Source: JAICIG01 sp035532215
GTDB taxonomy: Bacteria > Planctomycetota > Planctomycetia > Pirellulales > JAICIG01
NCBI GenBank assembly: GCA_035532215.1
Contig: DATKRK010000121.1
Location: forward strand, 1 to 28,959
Reading direction: 5' to 3'
Length of the DNA stretch: 28,959 bases
Under the pieces are notes generated by a model. It was not told the origin of the DNA, did no database searches, and worked only from the letters and a program-made list of their open reading frames with translations. Shown in pieces: positions 7,398 through 13,927 of this stretch. Both the position numbers and the translations under genes were made by a program. Position 1 is the first letter of the stretch. Each line of letters begins with the position of its first letter.

Positions 7398-7838
7398 ATG
7401 TGGAGCTACGTGATTTTTCGCTATCAGCCAGACCTACTGCGCGACGATTGGGCGCCTCTGGGGGTAGTCGTCGAACGTTCTTGCGACAACGGCGGCGCGG
7501 AAATAGGCGTCATGTGTCTGAGCCAGGCCGAAGTCGAAGGATGCAGCGAAATCGCTACAGCGATGCTTCAAGGCGCCGACGCTGTCTTAAGAAACGAAGT
7601 GGAGAGCACTCGTGCTCGAATGGGTGGAACCGAGGACTTCCTGGAGGCTTTGCGCGCCGGGAGTCCCTGGAATTTCCACTTCACTCCGGTTGCCTCGTGC
7701 AACCTGGATACCGACGACATACGCCAAGCAGCGATGATCCTGTTCTACAAGCACGTGATTCTAAGCCAACAAACCGCTCTACCGCCCACAATTGCAATAA
7801 AACCACGTCGCATGGAAGGCTACGAGTTGGCGGTTTGA
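7398..7838 (+). CDS. DUF3037-like protein paired with the HipA-like kinase
   Basis: A 146-aa protein opening MWSYVIFRYQPDLLRDDWAP then LGVVVE, the beta-strand pattern I associate with DUF3037 (normally YxxVRYVPDxxRGExxNVGVVL). DUF3037 genes are known as direct neighbours of small HipA-like kinase genes, and the stop of the kinase frame (7386) lies 11 bases before this ATG. GAGG at 7385-7388 overlaps the kinase stop codon and is nine bases from ATG 7398, so translation is probably coupled; earlier in-frame starts (7383 TTG, 7389 ATG) lack a site. The biochemical role is unknown; a partner, antitoxin-like or sensor role for the kinase is inference. Confidence 0.6.
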   Translation: MWSYVIFRYQPDLLRDDWAPLGVVVERSCDNGGAEIGVMCLSQAEVEGCSEIATAMLQGADAVLRNEVESTRARMGGTEDFLEALRAGSPWNFHFTPVASCNLDTDDIRQAAMILFYKHVILSQQTALPPTIAIKPRRMEGYELAV

Positions 7839-7983
7839 CCGACGGGTTGCCGGCGAGTGATGTTCGAGCGGTGTTTTCGTGCGGCGCGCGGTCACCCTGC
7901 CGGCTGCCGTGCAAGATTTAGCTCCAAGAGCCGGGCTAAGATTTCATCGTCGGTTAGGTCGGCGAGCCCCCGCTCGCTGCCGG

Positions 7984-8012
7984 TTTCAATAGCCCCGCCC
8001 GTCGCCTATACT
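7984..8012 (+). promoter_or_regulatory. Promoter for the type IIG restriction-modification gene
   Basis: TTTCAA (7984-7989) and TATACT (8007-8012) with a 17-bp spacer. Start of transcription would be near 8019, 35 bases before the TTG start. The -10 is strong and the -35 weak, giving the restriction-modification gene its own promoter separate from the kinase pair. Confidence 0.5.
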
Positions 8013-8053
8013 CTCGGCTTTGCGATGACCTGCAACCGAGAGGGGCGCCTGCC

Positions 8054-11000
8054 TTGCCTGTCGAAGCCAAACCGCTTTTCCGGCCGGATGTTCTGCGGCC
8101 GTATCTGTCGGCATTCGAGCCGCCGGCGCACGTCGAGACCGTGCGGCCGAAACTGCGGCATTGGGCCGAATTGATGGCTTCCGGGCGGTCCGACGCCTTC
8201 AAAGAACAGGAAATCCTGCCCGACTTCCTGACCGATTTTTTCTGCGAATTGCTGGGCTACACGCGGCCGGCTGACGGCGGCCAGCGGTACACGATTTCCC
8301 GCGAGCGGCACGTCGAAGTCGATGGCAAATTCGCCGACGCCGTGCTGGGCGACTTCAACGGCCAAAACCGGCCCGTCGTGGCCGTCGAAGGCAAAGGGCC
8401 GAAAGACCCGCTCGACCGCCCGTTTGCCGGCCGCCGGATGTCGGCCGTCGATCAAGCCTACCGCTATGCGATCAACCTGCCCTGCGATTGGATCGTCGTC
8501 ACTTCGGTTCGGCAAACCCGGCTGTATCACAAGGGGTCCGACCAGCACACCTACGAACGCTTCGATACCGAAGAGTTGGCCGACAGCGAAAACTTGCTGA
8601 AGCGGTTCGTGTTCTTGCTGGCCGCCGAGCGCGTCGTACCGGCCGACGGCCGTTGCCACCTCTACGCCCTGTTGAGCGAGTCGGAAAAAGTCGGCAAACA
8701 ACTGACCAAGCGGTTTTACGTCAACTATGCCGACATGCGGCAAGACGCCTTCAACCGGCTGTGCGAAGACAATCCCGCGGTCCCCAAGCACGACGTTTTG
8801 AGCAGCACGCAAAAGCTGCTCGACCGCGTGCTGTTCTGCGCCTTCAGCGAAGACCGCGGCTTGCTGCCCGTCGAGACGATCCGCAAGGCTTACGAACATC
8901 GCGACCCGTACCACCCGCGGCCGATTTGGGAAACCTTTCGCGGGCTGTTCGATGCGATCAACCGCGGCAACGCGGCGCTCGGCATTCACGCTTACAACGG
9001 CGGCTTGTTCGCCCCCGATCCGATTCTCGACGGTTTGCGGGTTTCGGACGCGGTTTGCGGCTATTTGCACGATCTAGGCGGCTACGACTATCGGCCGGCT
9101 TATCAGGCCGCGCAGTCGGAGACGGCCGAGAACCTGATCGACGTGGACATTCTGGGTCACATTTTCGAGCAATCGATTACCGACCTCGAACGGCTGCGGA
9201 ACGAGCTCGACGGGCTGGCCGAACCGGCGGGCGCCGAAAAGCACAAGACCCGCCGCAAGAAAGAGGGCGCGTTTTATACGCCGTCGTTCATTACCCGCTA
9301 CATCATCGAACAGGCGTTGGGCGGAGTGCTGCAAGACCGTTTCGAGCGACTGCGGCAGGCGCACGAACGAGAGGCCAAGGGCGCCGCCCGTGCGGCCCTG
9401 GCTGAGCCGGCCGTCTATGAAACGGAGAAGCTGAAAAAGCCGGCCTTGGCCGCGCTGGTCCGGTTTTGGGAAGCCTGGCAAGACGAATTGGGGGCCGTGC
9501 GGCTGTTGGATCCGGCGTGCGGGAGCGGCGCGTTTCTGATCGAAGCCTTCGACCAGTTGCACGCGGCCTACGAAACCTCGAACGACCGCTTGCAAGAACT
9601 GCGCGGGCATCGCACGCTGTTCGACCTCGACAAGCGGATTCTGGAAAACAACCTGTACGGCGTGGATTTGAACGAAGAGGCCATCGAGATTTGCCGGCTC
9701 AGCTTGTGGATCAAGACGGCCGAACGCGGCAAGGCGCTCACGAGTCTCGACCATACGATTCGCGTCGGCAACAGCGTCGTGAGCGATCCGGCCGTACACC
9801 CCAAGGCATTCGATTGGCGGGCCGCGTTTCCCGAAGTATTCGAGGCCGGCGGGTTCGATGTCGTCGTGGGCAACCCGCCCTACATCCGGCAAGAATGGCT
9901 GGCCCCGTTCAAGCCGCACTGGCAAAGCGTCTTCAAGTCGTTCGACGGCGTGGCCGACATTTTCACGTACTTTTTCGAGCGCGGCTTGCAGTTGCTCCGC
10001 ACCGGCGGCCGGCTGGCGTTCATCACTTCGGGTAGCTGGGTGCGGGGCAACTACGGCGCGCCTCTGCGCAAGTACATCGCCGAGACGGCGGCCGTCGAAT
10101 CGATGGTTGACTTCGGCGAGTACCAGCCATTTGAAGACGCCGAGATGATCCGCCCTTCGATTACGATCCTGAACAAGGGCGGTTCGACTGGCAGCATGCG
10201 CATCTTCAAGTGGCTGACCGCCGGAAGCCCGCCCGAAAATCTTTCCGAGGTGATCGACGCGTCGCCCACCATGAATACGGGCCACCTTGGCGCTGATGCG
10301 TGGGAGCTTGAGGCGGACGATGTTCTCGCATTACGGCAAAAGCTATCCGCCCGTGGAAAGCCACTGAAGGATTACGCCAACGGCCGCGTCTTTCGCGGGG
10401 TCACAAGCGGACGAAACGAAGTGTTTGTGATTGACGGCGACCGTCGAAACCGCTTGATCGCTGAAGACCCGAAAAGCGCGGAAATCATCAAGCCATTCGT
10501 TCAGGGAACGCATCTGCGCCCTTGGTATATCGAGGAATCGGGCGAATACCTGATCTTCGCGCGGCGGGGCATCCGTATCGAGGATTACCCCGCCGTTTTG
10601 GATTACCTTGAAACGCGGCGAGAAGAGCTTGAACCGAAGCCCGACGATTGGCCGGCAGGCCGAACGTGGCGCGGTCGAAAGCCCGGCGCGTACAAATGGT
10701 ATGAGATTCAGGATTCGGTGGATTACTGGCCGGCGTTTGAAGAAACGAAAATCGTATGGCCCGACATAAGCAAGCTTCCGCGTTTCAGCATGGACTGCGG
10801 CCGGCGTTATCTCGGCAACACCGCTTACGTTGTACCGGGCGGCGATTACTACTTGCTCGGCGTTCTTTCGTCGTGGGCAACTTGGTTTTTCATTAGCAAG
10901 ACGGCCCAACCGCTGCGGCTTCGTGCAGGGCGCTGGCAGTATCGCCTGATAGCGCAGTTCATGGAATGCGTTCCGATCCCCGACCCATCGGCCGGCGACC

Positions 11001-11401
11001 GCGGGGCGATTGCCGCGCTGGCCGAAGAGTGTTGCCGCCTTGGCGCCGCGCGCTATGAGCTTCAATCCAAGGTGCGGCATCGGCTGCGCCAGACGTTCGG
11101 CATGAATGCGAGCGGCCGACCGCTCGGCACGCTGAACAACAAGGCGCAAGCATGGTGGGAAACCTCGACGAACGAGCTAGGGGCCGCCCTGAAAACGAGT
11201 TTCAAATTGCCGGCCAGCCCGTTCAAGAATCCGCGCACGGCCGATGAGTGGGAGCCGTACCTTGAAGAGAAGCTCGCGGAAGTCGATCGACTCGCCCGCA
11301 AATTGGCCGATTGCGAAGCCGAGCTGAACGACCGCGCCAATCGGCTGTTCCAACTCACGCCCGCGGAAATCGCGTTGCTGCAACGGGAAGTCGAGCATTA
11401 G
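8054..11401 (+). CDS. Single-chain type IIG restriction enzyme/adenine methyltransferase (Eco57I-like)
   Basis: A 1115-aa protein combining cleavage, methylation and DNA recognition. The N-terminal region has a PD-(D/E)xK-like set: Asp95 in FADAVL and Glu112-Gly-Lys114 in VVAVEGKG. A gamma-class N6-adenine methyltransferase follows: GAFYTP at 405 (motif X region), DPACGSGAFL at 486 (AdoMet site) and NPPY at 607-610 (catalytic). The last 400 residues form the target-recognition part, ending in a helical segment. No separate specificity gene is near. The TTG start is supported by GAGAGGGG about eight bases upstream and a well-placed promoter; the next ATG (residue 40) would clip the first helix. 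It probably protects the element and host against phage. It is not a BREX PglX, since no BREX genes are nearby. Confidence 0.85.
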   Translation: MPVEAKPLFRPDVLRPYLSAFEPPAHVETVRPKLRHWAELMASGRSDAFKEQEILPDFLTDFFCELLGYTRPADGGQRYTISRERHVEVDGKFADAVLGDFNGQNRPVVAVEGKGPKDPLDRPFAGRRMSAVDQAYRYAINLPCDWIVVTSVRQTRLYHKGSDQHTYERFDTEELADSENLLKRFVFLLAAERVVPADGRCHLYALLSESEKVGKQLTKRFYVNYADMRQDAFNRLCEDNPAVPKHDVLSSTQKLLDRVLFCAFSEDRGLLPVETIRKAYEHRDPYHPRPIWETFRGLFDAINRGNAALGIHAYNGGLFAPDPILDGLRVSDAVCGYLHDLGGYDYRPAYQAAQSETAENLIDVDILGHIFEQSITDLERLRNELDGLAEPAGAEKHKTRRKKEGAFYTPSFITRYIIEQALGGVLQDRFERLRQAHEREAKGAARAALAEPAVYETEKLKKPALAALVRFWEAWQDELGAVRLLDPACGSGAFLIEAFDQLHAAYETSNDRLQELRGHRTLFDLDKRILENNLYGVDLNEEAIEICRLSLWIKTAERGKALTSLDHTIRVGNSVVSDPAVHPKAFDWRAAFPEVFEAGGFDVVVGNPPYIRQEWLAPFKPHWQSVFKSFDGVADIFTYFFERGLQLLRTGGRLAFITSGSWVRGNYGAPLRKYIAETAAVESMVDFGEYQPFEDAEMIRPSITILNKGGSTGSMRIFKWLTAGSPPENLSEVIDASPTMNTGHLGADAWELEADDVLALRQKLSARGKPLKDYANGRVFRGVTSGRNEVFVIDGDRRNRLIAEDPKSAEIIKPFVQGTHLRPWYIEESGEYLIFARRGIRIEDYPAVLDYLETRREELEPKPDDWPAGRTWRGRKPGAYKWYEIQDSVDYWPAFEETKIVWPDISKLPRFSMDCGRRYLGNTAYVVPGGDYYLLGVLSSWATWFFISKTAQPLRLRAGRWQYRLIAQFMECVPIPDPSAGDRGAIAALAEECCRLGAARYELQSKVRHRLRQTFGMNASGRPLGTLNNKAQAWWETSTNELGAALKTSFKLPASPFKNPRTADEWEPYLEEKLAEVDRLARKLADCEAELNDRANRLFQLTPAEIALLQREVEH

Positions 11402-11465
11402 CCGGCGCGCGGCATCGTGGAAAACGCAACTGATTTTGGCAAAGACCAAGGGGATGCGAAAAACG

Positions 11466-11720
11466 ATGACGCTCAAATCCAGGCTGGCGCGGCTTGAAAA
11501 CAAGCGGCAGGAACGTGAACGCCGCGACGACGACTCGAACCGGCCGCTGACCTTTGCCGAGGCGCTTGGGGCGCCGCGCGGCTCGACACTGACCGCGACT
11601 AAGATCCTTTTGCTGGTCGATCGGGCCGGGCCGTTGCCGACGCATCCGCCGGCGAACGCGATTGACGTGGAAGCGGAGGTACAAAAGGCCATTGCCGCCG
11701 CCGGCTCGGCGGTACAATAG
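11466..11720 (+). CDS. Small coiled-coil protein of the element (MTLKSRLARLENK)
   Basis: An 84-aa protein opening MTLKSRLARLENKRQERE, related in pattern to the proteins at 4775 and 5094, followed by TFAEALGAPRGSTLTATK and an Ala-rich C-terminal helix. The function is unknown. ATG 11466 matches the family opening; ATG 11454 in the same frame is directly abutted by AAGGGG, leaving no spacing, so it is less likely. It sits between the restriction-modification gene and a structured leader. Confidence 0.5.
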   Translation: MTLKSRLARLENKRQERERRDDDSNRPLTFAEALGAPRGSTLTATKILLLVDRAGPLPTHPPANAIDVEAEVQKAIAAAGSAVQ

Positions 11721-11724
11721 CCGC

Positions 11725-11843
11725 AATGCCGGGAAGGCCCGGCCGGGTTGCAAACCGGCGGGCCAAGCGAACGCGGCGGGCGGCGCCGTCCTACCCTTCG
11801 GCACGCTCGCCGCGCTCGGCCCGGCGAAACCAAGGGTAGACCT
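11725..11843 (+). ncRNA. Structured RNA leader, resembling a HEARO/omega RNA
   Basis: Three stems fit in 119 bases. Stem 1: GGCCCG (11736-11741) with CGGGCC (11759-11764), extended by CCGG/CCGG with single-base bulges. Stem 2 closes the 3' part: CTACCCTT (11791-11798) with AAGGGTAG (11832-11839). Stem 3 is nested in it: TCGCCG (11807-11812) with CGGCGA (11822-11827). The unpaired motifs GAAGGC, GTTGCAAACC, AAGCGAAC, CTTCGGCACG and AACCAAGGGTAGA remind me of HEARO RNAs, the omega guide RNAs of IscB. The next gene is not IscB: no RuvC or HNH motifs. TACAAT at 11713-11718 may be a -10 box (TTGCCG lies only 15 bases upstream of it). The structure is direct; the family name is recall only. Confidence 0.5.
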
Positions 11844-13514
11844 ATGCCTGTTCGGCCGCCGAGCGAACCTGAACCACGCGATGCCCTAAGCCGCTGCAAA
11901 CAAGCGGCAATCGCCGCTCGCCAACGCATCCAGGCCGCCCGCGAAGCGAGGGACGCCACGGAGCTAGAGTTTGGTCGGGCCGATCAGGCCGAAGCGGCCA
12001 TGAGCGACTTGCTGGCATGGGTCAGGGAGAAACTGGAATCCGACAAGAAACGAAGTGCGCCGCTGATGATTGCCGCCCCTTTATCGCTCGAAAGTCTCCG
12101 TTCGCGGCTGGAAGAGTTTTACGGCCAATGGTGCAAAATCTCGATGCCGTGCGACCCGCAGAATTACGAAGTGCCGGCGGAAGCGTGGCGCGATGAAACC
12201 TCGCTCCGCCAATGGGTTGCGGAGCATCGGCCGCTCTTGCTGCCGGAGCAAAGACGGAAGGCTGCCGACGCGCTCGCCAAACAGGATAGCGGCTGGAGCG
12301 TCGATACGCCCGCCGAAGAAATCATCCAAGACTTCGATACGCTGCGGCGGACGCTCGAATCGTCGTTAGGGGATCGGTTCCACGCGGAAGAGGAGCGGGT
12401 CGGGCGAACGATTGCCGAGTGCGCGATACGCGCTTTCCTGGACGATTTCGCGCCGCTGGCCTACTCGATCGTAACCGCTTTGGGCGCGCAGCGGTTCGGC
12501 GCGGAACCGTACCCCGAGCCGGCGCCGATTCCCGAATGCGATCCGGCCGACTTGGCGAAAGCGGTGTTCGGCGTTGCGAGCAACAGTACGCTGGAGGCCG
12601 GAAAGCGGTGCCTGCTGTGGGGCGCGATGGCCAGCAACCCGGCCGCGTTTTTCTTGCCGGTGGGATGGGGGAGAAAAGTTGAATCGTGGGCGGCCGGCTT
12701 GGTCATACCCCTAGAGCAACGAAACGGCTGGCGAACCATGCGCCAGCCGATTGAATGGGCTTTGGCTGCGTTCGATGGTTTGGCGGCGGAACGATCGGCG
12801 GCAACTCCGGCGAGTTTCGCCGCGCTGGAAGAAACCAGCCGGCAACGAGCGGCAGCGCAGCGCGACGCCGCAGACCGCTCTTGGCGCGAATTGCAAAACC
12901 GCGACCGATTTGAAGCGGCTTGGGAGGATATTTACGTTCCGGCCCCCGCCGTCGGCCAACCCGTGGATTACTCGCGTTGGTGCGCGAATATCGTGGCTTT
13001 CGCGGGCGCGACCAAAGAAGCGGGCGCGGCCGAATTGTTTTTGCATGCGACGCCTGAAAGGCAAGACGAGAGGGACGCGCTATCGGTTATTCAAGCCGCG
13101 TTGACGGGCGGGGCCGAAGCCCTGGGCAAGCGATTGCTGGAGCTAGACGGCGCCGGCAACGGCCGCGACTGGAAGCGAGTGTTCAACCACAATGAGCTAT
13201 TCTGGCGAACGATCGGACTCCGGCGCGTCGCGCCTGTAGTGAAAAATCGGCCTGACGAAACTGCCGAAAACTCCGGCCCCGAGGCGCCATCGGGGTTTCT
13301 GGGCGGTGCAGAGCTTGCCGACGCGCTTGGCGTAAATCCTTCGCGGCGGGATGCGTTTTTTAAGAAACTGGAGCGCAAGCGAACGAGCTTAGGCGATGGT
13401 TGCTGGCAGGAAGTGAGCAACAAGCGGCCGAATGACCCCAAGTTTCAATACCGTCCGGATTCGCCCGCGTTACTCGCGTTGGCGGCGGCGTACAAGAATC
13501 CGAAACCGGCCTGA
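11844..13514 (+). CDS. Unrecognised 556-aa protein with a C-terminal HTH-like region
   Basis: I do not recognise this family. The N-terminal 60 residues form a charged helix (RCKQAAIAARQRIQAAREAR). A large mixed region follows with a Trp/Gly-rich stretch (FFLPVGWGRKVESWAAG) and conserved-looking acidic helices; no nuclease, ATPase, kinase or methylase motif is evident. The last 75 residues (GFLGGAELADALGVNPSRRD, then AFFKKLERKRTSLGDGCWQE) look like a winged-HTH reader as in excisionases or replication regulators. ATG 11844 is preferred over the longer upstream frame because AAGGG (11832-11836) lies seven bases before it. That site is inside a stem of the leader. Its place between restriction cargo and the replication module suggests a regulator or a defence or replication protein; undecided. 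Confidence 0.7.
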   Translation: MPVRPPSEPEPRDALSRCKQAAIAARQRIQAAREARDATELEFGRADQAEAAMSDLLAWVREKLESDKKRSAPLMIAAPLSLESLRSRLEEFYGQWCKISMPCDPQNYEVPAEAWRDETSLRQWVAEHRPLLLPEQRRKAADALAKQDSGWSVDTPAEEIIQDFDTLRRTLESSLGDRFHAEEERVGRTIAECAIRAFLDDFAPLAYSIVTALGAQRFGAEPYPEPAPIPECDPADLAKAVFGVASNSTLEAGKRCLLWGAMASNPAAFFLPVGWGRKVESWAAGLVIPLEQRNGWRTMRQPIEWALAAFDGLAAERSAATPASFAALEETSRQRAAAQRDAADRSWRELQNRDRFEAAWEDIYVPAPAVGQPVDYSRWCANIVAFAGATKEAGAAELFLHATPERQDERDALSVIQAALTGGAEALGKRLLELDGAGNGRDWKRVFNHNELFWRTIGLRRVAPVVKNRPDETAENSGPEAPSGFLGGAELADALGVNPSRRDAFFKKLERKRTSLGDGCWQEVSNKRPNDPKFQYRPDSPALLALAAAYKNPKPA

Positions 13515-13518
13515 CAGA

Positions 13519-13609
13519 TTGTCGGGCCATTGTCGCCCCAAAACTTTTCTGGGCGAAATCACGCCGACAAATGCTGTATCCTGCGGCCCGACATTTGTCG
13601 GGCCGCTGT
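13519..13609. promoter_or_regulatory. Cluster of TGTCG half-sites with a 9-bp-arm palindrome
   Basis: GGCCCGACA (13585-13593) and TGTCGGGCC (13596-13604) form a palindrome with a two-base centre. Further half-sites on either strand lie at 13520-13528 (TGTCGGGCC), 13531 (TGTCGCCC), 13565 (CGACA) and 13606 (TGTCG). TCGCCC (13533-13538) also pairs with GGGCGA (13551-13556) and may help terminate the 556-aa gene. The cluster lies upstream of the excisionase-like and primase genes, so an operator or an iteron-like origin is possible. The remaining bases up to 13699 hold nothing I recognise. Confidence 0.45.
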
Positions 13610-13699
13610 CGTTTGGCAACTTTTCGTTGGCTCGTTGTGTGAAGCTTCAGGGCGTGCTGGCGGCACTTCGCGGCCGGCGACCTATCAGAGCAAATCACA

Positions 13700-13927
13700 A
13701 TGACGATGCAGAATGTCCAAAGTCTGGCCCTGCGGCCGCGCGAAGCGGCGAAGGCCCTGGGAATCTCGCCCCGGCTGCTGTGGCAACTGACGCACGATGG
13801 AGAAATCCCTTGCGTGCGCGTCGGCAGCGGCAAGCGGCGGACGGTCTTGTACCCCGTGGCCGACTTGCAAGCCTGGCTGAGCCGCCGAGCCGGAACGGCA
13901 GAAGGGGGCAACGATGCAGCCCGTTGA
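13700..13927 (+). CDS. Excisionase-like winged HTH protein
   Basis: A 75-aa protein whose residues 10-62 (LRPREAAKALGISPRLLWQL, then GEIPCVRVGSGKRRTVLYPV) match the MerR/excisionase-type HTH_17 fold: helix-turn-helix, a beta wing and a closing DLQAWL helix. In tRNA-integrated elements such proteins bend DNA for excision or control early transcription. Its stop overlaps the start of the primase-like gene by 14 bases, so the two are probably co-translated, tying excision control to replication. ATG 13706 is an alternative start; no strong ribosome site is seen. Confidence 0.75.
   Translation: MTMQNVQSLALRPREAAKALGISPRLLWQLTHDGEIPCVRVGSGKRRTVLYPVADLQAWLSRRAGTAEGGNDAAR

Noticed and set aside
8006..10285. 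Long minus-strand open frames of 354 and 403 codons
   Set aside because: They mirror the restriction-modification gene; long antisense frames are expected in GC-rich coding DNA.
8054..11401. A BREX-type PglX methyltransferase
   Set aside because: No BREX partners are nearby, and the chain has its own PD-(D/E)xK-like N-terminus, which fits type IIG better.
11844..13514. An IscB-type nuclease behind the HEARO-like RNA
   Set aside because: No RuvC, bridge-helix or HNH motifs are visible and the N-terminus does not match IscB.
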